Assembly (NCBI GenBank): GCA_045565285.1
Contig: JBJLFR010000024.1
Span: 1 to 64,000, forward strand
Direction of reading: 5' to 3'
Origin: CACIIZ01 sp045565285
GTDB taxonomy: Bacteria > Pseudomonadota > Alphaproteobacteria > Rhodobacterales > Rhodobacteraceae
DNA length: 64,000 nt
The notes under the pieces are model-generated. The model made no database searches. It saw nothing but the letters and a program-made list of their open reading frames with translations, and was not told the DNA's origin. The translations under genes were made by a program, and so were the position numbers. Shown one piece after another: positions 53,255 to 63,302 of this stretch (positions are counted from its first letter, which is position 1; each line of letters begins with the position of its first letter).

Positions 53255-55076
53255 TAAAAATCCAGGTAGAAACTCTCAAACTTTTGGAATTGCTCGTGAA
53301 TTAGGAACAGACCTTGATTTAATCCATGAGCCTTCGATTGGAGTAATAGGTAATAAAGGAGATTCTCAGTGTTATCTTGGTGTCAGCAAAAAAGTTAATG
53401 TAATTCACGAAGTGCTAAAAAAAAGAGTAGGAAAAGAGCCCAATCAATTAGCAATGAGACTAATACAACCTGAATTCAGCCTTGCTACTTCTGATGGTAT
53501 CAGAAATGGCACAAAAGAAATGCGATATTCACTAATTGGAAGAGAAGTCACAAATGATAGTGTTTGTGAACATTTAAGCGCTACTGGAGTAGAAGGAATA
53601 GTTGCAGTAGTAGCTTGTGATAAACCACCTGTTGGGACTTTAGCAGCAATTTTAGAGCATAATCGACCTGCTATTATCATGTCAGACGGATCGATAAGAC
53701 CAGGTAAAGATAGTGTAACTGGGGAACCCTTAGATATTATAAGCAGCTATCAAATTGCAGGGAGTAAAGATGAAGATCTAAAAAAACGAATTGCACTAGA
53801 ATCTTGTCCAGGAATTGGAAGTTGTGGTGGGATGTTTACTTATAATACAATGCAAACTTTTATTGGGGTTATAGGGATGCAGCCCCTTCATATGGTATCC
53901 CCTGCATCAGAAGACACTCGGAGATTGGATGATTTTCCAAATGAATTAGTGAATTATTTGAGTAATCTTATAAAAAAAGAAATCACTCCAAGAGATATAG
54001 TAACAAGAGAATCGTTAAGAAATGCAATTATAGTAGCAATGAGTGTTGGGGGTTCTACAAATGTAATGCTTCATGCACCCGAATTATCAAGAGCTGCAGG
54101 ATATTCGAACTTTAATGACGACATTATGAGTGCTAGCGAATTTAATTATTTGTCTGAGTCAGTTGTCCCAGTCGTAGTAAATGCTCGACCATTTGGAAAA
54201 TATTCTATGGTCGATATAGATGAAATGGGTGGAATCCAAGTTATCGTAAAAAACCTTCTTGATGCTGGTTTACTTAATGGAGATACGATTACTTGCACGG
54301 GTGAAACATTATCTCAACAAGTAAATAAGTTATCTCCAGCTGATCCTGACGGAAATGTAATTTACAGTGTAAAAAAACCATTTAAAAAAACAGGTGGATT
54401 AAGATTATTAGGTGGAAATCTATCACCTGAGTTTAGCGCAATATTAAAATTAGCAGGTGTCGAAGGAGGTTTAGAAAATGGATTATTTAAAGGAAAAGCA
54501 AAAGTTTTTGATGGAGAGCAAAGTCTTTTAAACACCCTAGATAACCAACCTGAGAGCTTTTCAAATTTTGACATGGTGGTAGTAAGATATGAAGGACCAG
54601 TGGGAGGTCCTGGTATGCCAGAGATGTTAGACTCAACTTCTAGGATTACAGCATTATGCCGTGAAAAAAATATAGTTATAGGTTTAATGACAGATGGTAG
54701 ATTTTCTGGCGGATCAGTAGGTTTGGTTATTGGACACGTAGGACCAGAAGCTGCAATAGGCGGTCCAATCGCCTTGATAAAGGATGGAGATACTATTATT
54801 GTAGATCTAAATGAAAATACTTTAGTGTGTGATGAATTAACCAATAATAAAATAGTTAATGAACGTAAATCAAAATGGGACTATGAATGTAACAAAAATA
54901 AGGGAATACATCCTGCAGTTGGAATTGCCAATACAAGGCTTTTAAATAAAATGAGGTGTTCAGCTGTACCTGCTATCTTTGGGGCAGGAATGCATCCCAA
55001 TCAATCAGTTTGGGTTTATGAAGAAAGAGTACCCGAAACTACAAATTTTAAACCTGTTAATAAATTTAGAGAATAA
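53226..55076 (+). CDS. IlvD/Edd-family dehydratase
   Basis: A 616-residue Fe-S dehydratase that removes water from a polyhydroxy acid. Cluster and active-site motifs are CDKPPVGT (usually CDKTTPG), SCPGIGSCGGMFTYNTM and a third candidate Cys in KGDSQCYLG. The C-terminal part has YEGPVGGPGMPEML and TDGRFSGGSVG, typical of the family. The PPVG variant and length suggest a sugar-acid dehydratase or a divergent dihydroxy-acid dehydratase, not standard IlvD. AGGAG just before the ATG supports the start inside kdsA. The overlap suggests co-translation with kdsA, although no metabolic link is obvious. Confidence 0.88.
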   Translation: MKNTKTVLIDKNPGRNSQTFGIARELGTDLDLIHEPSIGVIGNKGDSQCYLGVSKKVNVIHEVLKKRVGKEPNQLAMRLIQPEFSLATSDGIRNGTKEMRYSLIGREVTNDSVCEHLSATGVEGIVAVVACDKPPVGTLAAILEHNRPAIIMSDGSIRPGKDSVTGEPLDIISSYQIAGSKDEDLKKRIALESCPGIGSCGGMFTYNTMQTFIGVIGMQPLHMVSPASEDTRRLDDFPNELVNYLSNLIKKEITPRDIVTRESLRNAIIVAMSVGGSTNVMLHAPELSRAAGYSNFNDDIMSASEFNYLSESVVPVVVNARPFGKYSMVDIDEMGGIQVIVKNLLDAGLLNGDTITCTGETLSQQVNKLSPADPDGNVIYSVKKPFKKTGGLRLLGGNLSPEFSAILKLAGVEGGLENGLFKGKAKVFDGEQSLLNTLDNQPESFSNFDMVVVRYEGPVGGPGMPEMLDSTSRITALCREKNIVIGLMTDGRFSGGSVGLVIGHVGPEAAIGGPIALIKDGDTIIVDLNENTLVCDELTNNKIVNERKSKWDYECNKNKGIHPAVGIANTRLLNKMRCSAVPAIFGAGMHPNQSVWVYEERVPETTNFKPVNKFRE

Positions 55077-55120
55077 CTTATTTTATCTCAATCAATAAAC
55101 TCTATTATAATTATTACTTT

Positions 55121-55963
55121 ATGAATTTTGTTTTACAAATTTTAAAGAATTCATATTTTTCAGTATTATTTCTATTCTTTTGCAATTTAGCAATTAATGC
55201 AGATGAAATAACTCCAAAAAAAATTATGTCTCTATCTCCCTCTATTACAGAAATTTTGTTTGAAATAGGATCAGATAAACAAGTAATAGCTGTAGATAGC
55301 CTGTCGAATTATCCAATTAAGGCACCTAGGACTGAAATTTCATCATATGATCCCAATATAGAATCTATTAGTTTATATGAACCAGATTTGGTTATATTGT
55401 CATACAATGTAAGAAATTTAAAAAGAGCTCTAAGTAAAATTGGAATTGAAACAATTTACCTACCTGCTCCTAATAATTTTGAGCAAATATTAGATCAAAT
55501 AGATTTATTAGGTATAAAAACAGGCAATACAGAAAAAGCTCAAAAACTGATTTCGAATATGAACAATCAAATGAAAGCTTTTATATCCATAAGACAAAAT
55601 CAGAAACCAATTAAAGTTTATCATGAACTTGATCAAAATTATTTCAGTCCTTCCAAGTTTAGTTTTATTGGAGATATTTATCAAAAATTAAACTTTGTAA
55701 ATATTGCAGATTCTGCTGATATTTCGGGGTTAGGTTATCCAAAACTTTCACCTGAACTTATAATTTCAAAAAACCCAGAACTTATAATATTACCAGGTAA
55801 AAATGAAAAATATTCTGAACTTGTTAAATCTAGACCAGGATGGAATTACATTAGCGCAGTTAAAGAAAATAATATCCTATTAATACAAAAAGATATTGCA
55901 TCTAGATGGGGACCAAGAATATTGGATTTTGTTAATATTTTAGTAAAATACTCAAATAATTGA
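55121..55963 (+). CDS. BtuF-like periplasmic substrate-binding protein
   Basis: A periplasmic binding protein of 280 residues with a signal peptide (hydrophobic core about residues 12-24, cleavage probably after INA). The mature start IMSLSPSITEILFEIG and the NYP segment match the cobalamin/iron-chelate binding family, BtuF-like more than FepB-like. It is the first gene of a complete importer with a FecCD permease and an ATPase. No B12 riboswitch structure was seen in the 44 bp upstream. Ligand could be cobalamin, haem or an iron chelate. Confidence 0.88.
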   Translation: MNFVLQILKNSYFSVLFLFFCNLAINADEITPKKIMSLSPSITEILFEIGSDKQVIAVDSLSNYPIKAPRTEISSYDPNIESISLYEPDLVILSYNVRNLKRALSKIGIETIYLPAPNNFEQILDQIDLLGIKTGNTEKAQKLISNMNNQMKAFISIRQNQKPIKVYHELDQNYFSPSKFSFIGDIYQKLNFVNIADSADISGLGYPKLSPELIISKNPELIILPGKNEKYSELVKSRPGWNYISAVKENNILLIQKDIASRWGPRILDFVNILVKYSNN

Positions 55964-55999
55964 TTGAAATATTAATTATAAAAAAGCAAAGTGCCATTC

Positions 56000-57031
56000 A
56001 TGGAAAAAGTTTTTAAAATTTCAACTAAGTCATTAATAATTTCAATTTTATTAGTTTTTTCTTCTTTCCTGCTGAGTATTGGAATGGGTGCCGTAAAAAT
56101 ACCTCCTAGCGAAATTGTTAATTTATTTTTTTATTATTTTTCAGATAGTCAAGGTCAAATTGAAATTAACAAAATAAATCAAATTATTATCTTTGATTGG
56201 CGATTACCCAGATTTTGTTTAGGATTTCTTGTAGGGGCTTCATTAGCAATTGCAGGTTGTGGATTTCAAGGAGTGTTTAAAAACCCTTTAGCTGATCCTT
56301 TTTTATTAGGATCAGCAGCTGGTGCAGGTTTAGGTGTAACTTTAGTTATTGTATATGATATAAATTTTTCTTTTTTTATAATTAATTCCATACAAATTGG
56401 AGCATTTATTGGTGCATTAGGAGCAGTGATGTGTGCTGCATTTATATCAATAAATGCAGGTAAGACCATCCCTAGCTTATTACTTGCTGGCGTAGCAACT
56501 GCAGCTTTTTTAACATCATGTCAAACATATTTGATGCATAAATTTTATTCCTCAATGCAAGAAATATATAGTTGGATAATAGGAAGATTATTAACGTCTG
56601 GATGGGATGAAGTAATTACAATAACACCATATTTTTTAATTTGTTTCTTAATAATTTATTTATTTAGAAAAGAATTAGATCTGCTACGTCTTTCAGAGGA
56701 TGAAGCGAAGATGTTAGGTGGAAATCCAAGTATAACTTATTTTGTTGTTTTGACAGCATCATCGTTATTAACCGCAGTTGCAGTGTCTTTGAGCGGACTA
56801 ATAGCATTTATAGGACTTGTAATACCTCATATTGTGAGACTAACTGTTAGCTCGAGCTATAGAGTAATCATTCCTTTATCAGCACTTGTAGGAGGTGCTT
56901 TTCTAACTTTTGCTGACACATTCTCAAGGATTGTTATATCACCTGCAGAATTACCAATAGGTATTGTTACTGCCTTTATTGGAGCACCCTTTTTTGCATT
57001 CTTGTTAAAAGCATCAAAGGGATCTTTTTGA
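56000..57031 (+). CDS. FecCD/BtuC-family ABC permease
   Basis: A permease of the BtuC/FecCD group with ten predicted helices in 343 residues. Signature segments are DWRLPRF, GFQGVFKNPLADPFLLGSAAG and GLVIPHIVRL (near 275). The frame opens at a GTG at 55991, but ATG 56000 is preferred. It follows the binding protein by about 36 bp and overlaps the ATPase start as TGATG. Confidence 0.92.
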   Translation: MEKVFKISTKSLIISILLVFSSFLLSIGMGAVKIPPSEIVNLFFYYFSDSQGQIEINKINQIIIFDWRLPRFCLGFLVGASLAIAGCGFQGVFKNPLADPFLLGSAAGAGLGVTLVIVYDINFSFFIINSIQIGAFIGALGAVMCAAFISINAGKTIPSLLLAGVATAAFLTSCQTYLMHKFYSSMQEIYSWIIGRLLTSGWDEVITITPYFLICFLIIYLFRKELDLLRLSEDEAKMLGGNPSITYFVVLTASSLLTAVAVSLSGLIAFIGLVIPHIVRLTVSSSYRVIIPLSALVGGAFLTFADTFSRIVISPAELPIGIVTAFIGAPFFAFLLKASKGSF

Positions 57032-57789
57032 TGGCATATAAAGCAAAAAATCTTACTGTTTATAAAAATAATATCAATATAATTAACGAAATTTCTTTTG
57101 ATTTTCCTTCAGGAAGTTATGTGTCAATAATTGGTCCTAATGGTGCCGGAAAAACTACGTTATTAAAAACTTTAGCAGGTTTATTAAATTATAAAGGTTC
57201 CCTTTTAATGAACAACCAAGATAGTAAAGAATTATTCAAAAAATCTAATAATTTTAATTGTGCGTACGTACCCCAAACTATAAGTATACCTGAGAGTATG
57301 TCTCTGAAAGAGTATGTTTTTTTAGGGAGAAATTCATTTACTAATTGGTTACTCTCAGAGGATAAAAAAGATTATGATATCGTTGAAGAAGCACTTAGTA
57401 AATTGAATTTGGAGTCAAAAAAAAATCAACTAGTTAAATCTCTTTCAGGTGGAGAAATGCAAAGAGCGACACTTTCAAGAGCTTTAGCACAAGAAGCTAA
57501 CTTATTATTATTAGATGAACCTACTTCATCACTAGATTTTGCCAAGACACATGATTTTTTTAAACTTATTACCAATCTAAATAAAGACCTAAAACTTACT
57601 GTTTTTTTATCGACGCACGATATCAACAGTATAAGTAAATATTCAAAATATGTAATTGTACTAAAAGAAGGAAAAAATATTTATTCTGGTCATATAAATG
57701 AAATTTTAAATGAAGTTTTTTTATCTGAATTGTACGAAACTAAATTAAAAAAAATTATAACTGAAGATGGATATCCTATATTTTTTTAA
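57031..57789 (+). CDS. BtuD/FecE-family ABC ATP-binding protein
   Basis: The ATPase of the importer, 252 residues. Walker A GPNGAGKTTLLK, Q-loop VPQTIS, signature LSGGEMQRATLSRALA, Walker B LLLLDEPTSSLD and the switch His in STHD are present. The ATG overlaps the permease stop by one base (TGATG), so an upstream in-frame TTG at 57028 is not used. Confidence 0.92.
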   Translation: MAYKAKNLTVYKNNINIINEISFDFPSGSYVSIIGPNGAGKTTLLKTLAGLLNYKGSLLMNNQDSKELFKKSNNFNCAYVPQTISIPESMSLKEYVFLGRNSFTNWLLSEDKKDYDIVEEALSKLNLESKKNQLVKSLSGGEMQRATLSRALAQEANLLLLDEPTSSLDFAKTHDFFKLITNLNKDLKLTVFLSTHDINSISKYSKYVIVLKEGKNIYSGHINEILNEVFLSELYETKLKKIITEDGYPIFF

Positions 57790-57796
57790 GACAAGT

Positions 57797-57816
57797 CTAA
57801 TTAATTAGTTTTTTTT
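57797..57816 (+). terminator. Weak terminator-like palindrome after the importer operon
   Basis: CTAATTAATTAG (57797-57808) is a perfect palindrome directly followed by eight T. The stem has little GC, so it would be a weak intrinsic terminator at best. It lies eight bases after the ATPase stop and before the convergent Ldh2-type gene. Confidence 0.3.
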
Positions 57817-57827
57817 CAATTTAAATT

Positions 57828-58856
57828 TTAATTTGAAGCTATAGTAAGTATTTGATCCCATGTTTTTTTTGGTAAATAAATTTTATTATTTGATTTTTTC
57901 TTATTTTTTCTCTCAAGTTCACCGGGGATTTGAATATTGCTAAAACCAGATGCAGTTTTACAATTTGTTACATCTGATAAAATTTCATTTGCTAATTCTT
58001 TTAATTGATTGTTTGCATTATATATACTTGTTTTAATGGTTACAAGTAGCCAGTTTGCCTCTTTTTTAACTTTACCTAACATACTTTCAGCAATTAGTTG
58101 TGCTATCAGTGAAAGTCCAAAACCTTTATGTTTTCCAAAAGGTAAGATCGCTCCACCATCAAAATAGTGATCAGGATTTCTAGTTAATTTCCCTTTTTTA
58201 TCAATTATACAACCTTCTGGTAACAATCCACCAGCTGACTTTGCAGCATATATCAATCCTCCAGCAATCTTGGAAGTGGCAAAATCAAGTACAACAGGAC
58301 CATTAAATCCCCCAGGAAAACCTATACACCATGGATTCGTTGGCAATTTTCCTTCAATTCCTCCATATGGAGCTACCTGAGACCAATCTTTTCTATTTCC
58401 ACCACTTATTAGAATAGTCATCAAACCTTTCTTAGCAGCATAATCTGCATAAAAACCCAGTCGACCTGTATGTCCAACATTTTTAATTGCTGTAGCAGAA
58501 ATACCATTTTTTTTAGAGTTAGCGATTGCTTTTTTAAATGCAAAATTCATAACTGGAATACCTAAACCACCACCCCCGTCAATTTCATATATATTTGATG
58601 AAAGTTTTTTTAGCTTGGGTTTTGCAGAAGTGGATAAATACCCTGTTTTATACCATTCTACATATTGCAAAACACGAAAAACTCCATGGCTTTCTACACC
58701 ACTCAAACTCGCGTCAATTAAGTGCTCGGATATTTCCGAAGATTCTTTGCTTGAACAACCTAACGAAATAAATACTCCTTTTAATAAATTATCAACTTTA
58801 GATACTGATAAAGCAACTCGGTCATCTTTTAAGTCTATTTTTGAAAATGTAGTCAA
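57828..58856 (-). CDS. Ldh2/YlbC-family malate/L-lactate-type dehydrogenase
   Basis: An NAD(P)-dependent 2-hydroxyacid (or ureidoglycolate/imine) dehydrogenase of 342 residues. Family features are the catalytic His in SHGVFRV (near 57-63), NVGHTGRLGFYADYAA, the NPWCIGFPG segment and the PFGKHKGFGLSL segment. Substrate cannot be told. It lies 53 bp downstream of the aldehyde dehydrogenase and is probably the last gene of that operon. Confidence 0.9.
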   Translation of the reverse strand: MTTFSKIDLKDDRVALSVSKVDNLLKGVFISLGCSSKESSEISEHLIDASLSGVESHGVFRVLQYVEWYKTGYLSTSAKPKLKKLSSNIYEIDGGGGLGIPVMNFAFKKAIANSKKNGISATAIKNVGHTGRLGFYADYAAKKGLMTILISGGNRKDWSQVAPYGGIEGKLPTNPWCIGFPGGFNGPVVLDFATSKIAGGLIYAAKSAGGLLPEGCIIDKKGKLTRNPDHYFDGGAILPFGKHKGFGLSLIAQLIAESMLGKVKKEANWLLVTIKTSIYNANNQLKELANEILSDVTNCKTASGFSNIQIPGELERKNKKKSNNKIYLPKKTWDQILTIASN

Positions 58857-58909
58857 AAAATTTTCCCTACTGTTATTAATAAAATCTAAAAAATATTAAT
58901 CCTATATCA

Positions 58910-60391
58910 TTATGAAAAGGGGTTGTTTTCTGAAGGACTTGTTGATAACCAAACTGATTTTGTTTGCATGAAACATCTCATACCTTCCCAACCATTTTCA
59001 CGACCATAACCAGATTGTTTAAATCCACCAACCGGGCTTTGAGTTGAAGCATTAAAGTAATTATTTATGTAAACAGTACCTGCTTCAATTTTATTTGCTA
59101 TCTTCATTGCTTTTGTAACATCTTTCGACCAAATTCCAGCTGCAAGTCCATAAATAGTATCATTTGCAATGTGAATAACTTCTTCTTCATCTATCCATGA
59201 TTGTGTAGAAACTACAGGACCAAAAACTTCATTTTGAGATAAATCAGTTTCATTTGGTACATCCTTAAAAATAGTTGGACCGATATAGTATCCTTCAGAT
59301 TTTGATTTAGCTCTTCCATCTAATATTAACTGATGTCCAACGTTAATTGCATTCTCAATTTTTTTTAAAATATTTTCGTAGTGTAGTTTATGAGCAATTG
59401 GCCCAATATGTGTTAAAGGATCGTTGGGATTGCCAACTTTTACATCTTTAACAGCATTAACTAAAAGATTGGTAAATTCTTCTATTACATCTTTATGAAT
59501 CAACAATCTAGAGCCAGAAATACAACTTTGTCCAGCTGCAGGAAAAATTCCTGAAATAATGCCATTAACTGCCAGTTCTAAATCACAATCAGGGAGTACA
59601 ATTTGTGGAGATTTGCCTCCTAGTTCCATTACAGTTGGTTTAGCACTTCTTGCAGCAATTCCTGCAACTATACGACCACCATTTGTACCACCAGTAAAAG
59701 ATACCATTCTTACATCTTTATGATCGACTAAAGGCTCAACAATTTTGTTACCAAAACCAGTTACTACATTTATGACTCCAGGTGGTAAGTCAGCTTCTAA
59801 CAATATATCCATCAGTTCCAAAGTAGAACAACTTGCAAACTCTGAAGGTTTGAGAACAACTGTATTACCTGCTGCTAGACAAGGTGCTAGTTTCCAAATT
59901 AGTGTTCCAATAGGAGAGTTCCAAGGAAGTATTTGAGCAACAACTCCGAAAGGCTCCCATTGCAAATAATTATGAATATTGGGAACTTCAGCTGGAATTA
60001 GGCGACCTTCAAATTTATCACACATGCCTGAATAATAGTTCCAGCTATCAACTTGCCATGAATTTTTTTGTAAACTTGGTGTTATATTTTGTGGAAGCTT
60101 TCCATTATCAGTTGTTTCAATTTTTCCAATTCTTTCAGCATTTTTGGAGATTGCATCTCCAATTTTTCTCAAATATCTACTTCTTTCAGCAGGCATCATT
60201 TTGCCCCAAGCTCCAGAGTAAAAAGCATTTTTTGCTGCTTTTACTGCTAAATCTACATCTTCTGAGCCACAATTTGGAACTAATGCCCAAGGACGTCCTG
60301 TAGCAGGGTTTTCACTTTGAAAATATTTTTTTGCAACTGGTTCTTTCCATTCATTATTTACAAAATAATTAAATTTTTTTAATTCTGACAT
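58910..60391 (-). CDS. NAD(P)-dependent aldehyde dehydrogenase
   Basis: An aldehyde dehydrogenase of 493 residues. The cofactor and active-site motifs are ILPWNSP, KPSEFASCS, SFTGGTNGGR, the general base Glu in MELGGKSPQI, and the nucleophile Cys in AAGQSCISGSR. Its length and motifs fit the betaine aldehyde/medium-chain aldehyde group. It follows the GMC oxidoreductase by 19 bp, which suggests that it oxidises the aldehyde made by that enzyme. Confidence 0.93.
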   Translation of the reverse strand: MSELKKFNYFVNNEWKEPVAKKYFQSENPATGRPWALVPNCGSEDVDLAVKAAKNAFYSGAWGKMMPAERSRYLRKIGDAISKNAERIGKIETTDNGKLPQNITPSLQKNSWQVDSWNYYSGMCDKFEGRLIPAEVPNIHNYLQWEPFGVVAQILPWNSPIGTLIWKLAPCLAAGNTVVLKPSEFASCSTLELMDILLEADLPPGVINVVTGFGNKIVEPLVDHKDVRMVSFTGGTNGGRIVAGIAARSAKPTVMELGGKSPQIVLPDCDLELAVNGIISGIFPAAGQSCISGSRLLIHKDVIEEFTNLLVNAVKDVKVGNPNDPLTHIGPIAHKLHYENILKKIENAINVGHQLILDGRAKSKSEGYYIGPTIFKDVPNETDLSQNEVFGPVVSTQSWIDEEEVIHIANDTIYGLAAGIWSKDVTKAMKIANKIEAGTVYINNYFNASTQSPVGGFKQSGYGRENGWEGMRCFMQTKSVWLSTSPSENNPFS

Positions 60392-60410
60392 TTAATTTTT
60401 TCCTATTTAT

Positions 60411-62075
60411 TCAAAACTCTGGCTTCTTAATTTCTTTTTTTAGAATAATGTCTGATGCTTTTTCGGCCATTGCTAATACAGTTGCATATAGATTACCTGT
60501 AATTTGTGAAGGCATTGCAGATGCATCACAAATCCTTAAACCTTCAATACCAAACACTTTTAATTCTTTATCTACAACAGAATAAATATCATTTTCGTTC
60601 CCCATTTTTGCTGTAGAACAAGGATGGTGACCAGTGTAAGCTGTACTCCTTATAGCAGATATAATTTCTTCATCTGACCTTATATTTTTCCACTGTCCTT
60701 TTTCTCCATTTAGATACTTACTTATATTCGAATTTGACATAATTTTTCTTACTACTTTAACACCCTCAACAAGATCATCTAAATCTTTTTTGTTACTTAA
60801 ATAGTTAGGATCTATTTTTGGATAATCTGAAGGGTTTGAACTATATAAACTTACTTTCCCTAATGATCTTGGTCTTTCAAGATTAATGTCAATTTGAACC
60901 CCAGGTTTTGCCACTTTTTTTCCTCTTACTAATAATTTTCTTCCTAAGGATTGCAAGATTGATGTACTTTCATTTTCTCCATCACTTAAATTTTCATCAA
61001 TATTCATTGGGGTCATATAGATTTGTAACTCAGGATAATTTGGATCATTAAATGAATGAAAAAGCATACTTGAAAATAAAGAACCTCCACCAGGACCACT
61101 GCCATTTAAAAGCCATCTAGCCAATAATAACGCAGCACGGTCAATTCTCTGATATCTCGCAGTACTTAAATCCATTCTATCTGAACCGTATTGAATGGAT
61201 ACATCCAAATGGTCAACTAGATTTTGTCCAACTCCAGGTAAATCAATAAGAGGTTTAATATCATGGTACATTAAATGTTTGGCATCACCTATACCAGATA
61301 ACATAAGCAAGTGCGGTGTTCCAAATGCACCTTGTGATATAATAACTTCTTTACCTGCATAGATTTTTCTTCCATCGATAGTTTCTATTCCAATTGCCTT
61401 ATTTTTATTAAATAAAATTCTGCTTACTGTTGTATTAGTAAAAATTTTTAAATTTTTTGGTATTTTTTTTAAATAAGCAATTGCTGAAGATTGCCTCACG
61501 CCAAGGTAAGTTGTACTATCTACCCTTGAAACCCCTGATCTTTTATCTGCATTAAAATCATCCAAAAATTCATGTCCTGAGTCAACTGCAGCTTTTATAA
61601 AAGCTTTATCTAGTTCAGAAAAATTCCTAGCAGGTTCAACTTTTAATGGCCCTTTATTTCCATGAAACTTATTTTGTCGTTTGATGGATCCTTCAGAATA
61701 TTTAAAATAAGGTAATAAATCAGAGTATCCCCATCCATCAAGACCCATTTGTCTCCAATTATCATAATCTTGTGGAACCCCTCTAATATAAACCATCCCG
61801 TTAACTACAGAACTTCCACCCAAAGCTTTACCTCTAGGAAAATAAATTTTTCGATTATTTAACTTGGTTTGTTCTACTGATTGATACCCCCAATCAAATT
61901 TAGGATTTCCAAAAATAAACCCATTCCCAGCAGGCATTTTAATAAAAAGATTTTTACCTTTTCCTCCTGCCTCAACTAAACATATACTATCATTAGAATT
62001 ACCCGCTAATCGAGAAGCTAAAACACATCCTGCAGATCCTCCACCTGCGATTATATAATCAAATTCTAAAGACAT
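60411..62075 (-). CDS. GMC-family FAD alcohol oxidoreductase (choline dehydrogenase-like)
   Basis: An FAD enzyme of 554 residues that oxidises an alcohol to an aldehyde. The ADP-binding fold is YIIAGGGSAGCVLASRLAG at the N-terminus, the FAD loop is PRGKALGGSSVVNGMVYIRG, and the C-terminal active site has TGHHPCSTAKMG (His) and NLYATVLAMAEKAS. It resembles BetA and alkyl alcohol dehydrogenases equally well. It overlaps the LeuB-like gene by ten bases and is followed by the aldehyde dehydrogenase. Confidence 0.92.
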   Translation of the reverse strand: MSLEFDYIIAGGGSAGCVLASRLAGNSNDSICLVEAGGKGKNLFIKMPAGNGFIFGNPKFDWGYQSVEQTKLNNRKIYFPRGKALGGSSVVNGMVYIRGVPQDYDNWRQMGLDGWGYSDLLPYFKYSEGSIKRQNKFHGNKGPLKVEPARNFSELDKAFIKAAVDSGHEFLDDFNADKRSGVSRVDSTTYLGVRQSSAIAYLKKIPKNLKIFTNTTVSRILFNKNKAIGIETIDGRKIYAGKEVIISQGAFGTPHLLMLSGIGDAKHLMYHDIKPLIDLPGVGQNLVDHLDVSIQYGSDRMDLSTARYQRIDRAALLLARWLLNGSGPGGGSLFSSMLFHSFNDPNYPELQIYMTPMNIDENLSDGENESTSILQSLGRKLLVRGKKVAKPGVQIDINLERPRSLGKVSLYSSNPSDYPKIDPNYLSNKKDLDDLVEGVKVVRKIMSNSNISKYLNGEKGQWKNIRSDEEIISAIRSTAYTGHHPCSTAKMGNENDIYSVVDKELKVFGIEGLRICDASAMPSQITGNLYATVLAMAEKASDIILKKEIKKPEF

Positions 62076-63157
62076 ATTTTCAATTCTTTTATTATATGCT
62101 CTGTGATTTCATTTGTTGAACAATTACCTTTTAGATCCATAGTATGATAACCATTTTCAAGTGTTTTATCTATTGCAAATTCTATCTTTTTTGAGATTTC
62201 GTCTAACCCAAATGAAAATTTTAACATCATTGAAATGCTCAAAATCATACCAATAGGATTGGCCGTCCCAGTTCCAACTAACTCAGGAGCTGTTCCATGT
62301 ACAGGTTCATAAATACCTTTTGTTTTATTTTGTGGTGATCCACAAAGAGAAGCAGATGGTAGCATCCCAAGACTGCCAGAAATGGTAGCTGCAAGATCTG
62401 AAAATATATCACCTAAAAAATTACAAGCTAATATAATATCAAAATTTTTTGGATTCATGATCATCTGATACGCACAATTATCTGCATAAAGATGCTCTAA
62501 ATTGATACTAGTATAATCATTGGATACCTCTTGAACTACATCTCTCCAGAGACGATAGCTTTCCATTACATTAGATTTATCAATAGAAATAATATTTTTA
62601 TTATACATTTTTGCTAATTCAAATCCACATTTCGCAAATTTCCTTATTTCAAACTCATTATAACCAGCAGTATCAAATCCATAGCGCTTACCATTTTCCA
62701 GAAATTTTAAACCTCTTGGTTTTGAAAACATCACCCCCCCACACATTTCTCTTAAAATAATTATTTCAGAATTTTGTACATATTCTTTATTGAAAGGAAT
62801 AACATTTTGAAGACTTTTATAATTTTTTGCTGGCCTTATTCCAAAAAATGCTCCTAGTTTTTTTCTTAAGCACATTAAACCATCCTGTTCCTCTGGATCT
62901 CCTTTAATTTTCATAGCGTCCCATTTAGGACCACCAACGGCTCCAACCAGAATAGCATCAGATTCTATAGCTTTTTCAATCGTAGAATTCCTACAAAAAG
63001 TTCCGTATTTATCCCAACAAGTTCCACCTATAAGATCAAAAGATATTTCAAAATTTATTTTATTTTTTTTTGAAATAGCCTCTAATATCGATAAACCAGA
63101 TTCCAGAACCTCAGGACCTATTCCATCACCACCAAGAGCAAGTAATTTGTGGTTCAT
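62066..63157 (-). CDS. 3-isopropylmalate dehydrogenase-family protein (LeuB-like)
   Basis: A beta-hydroxyacid oxidative decarboxylase of 363 residues. LALGGDGIGPEV at the N-terminus, the substrate region LRKKLGAFFGIRP, ILREMCGG, the metal-site CNFLGDIFSDLAA and the NAD site EPVHGTAPELVGTGTANP are present. I chose the ATG at 63157 because the conserved fold starts right after it. LeuB is likely, but the placement at the head of an alcohol/aldehyde oxidation operon without leuCD is unusual, so a tartrate or other malate-type substrate is possible. Confidence 0.85.
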   Translation of the reverse strand: MNHKLLALGGDGIGPEVLESGLSILEAISKKNKINFEISFDLIGGTCWDKYGTFCRNSTIEKAIESDAILVGAVGGPKWDAMKIKGDPEEQDGLMCLRKKLGAFFGIRPAKNYKSLQNVIPFNKEYVQNSEIIILREMCGGVMFSKPRGLKFLENGKRYGFDTAGYNEFEIRKFAKCGFELAKMYNKNIISIDKSNVMESYRLWRDVVQEVSNDYTSINLEHLYADNCAYQMIMNPKNFDIILACNFLGDIFSDLAATISGSLGMLPSASLCGSPQNKTKGIYEPVHGTAPELVGTGTANPIGMILSISMMLKFSFGLDEISKKIEFAIDKTLENGYHTMDLKGNCSTNEITEHIIKELKICL

Positions 63158-63302
63158 TTTAATTAAATATACTCCATAAAATCGAACACCTAACAAGAAT
63201 AAAAAACTGTGTAACTAATTTTAACTTGCTTTTTATCAAATAATCAAATTTGTTATTATTTTAAATGTAATTAAGATATTCAATAAACATCAACTATAAA
63301 AA

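Noticed and set aside
55077..55120. Cobalamin riboswitch before the BtuF-like gene
   Set aside because: Only 44 bp separate it from the upstream gene, too short for a B12 riboswitch, and no B12-box-like sequence is seen.
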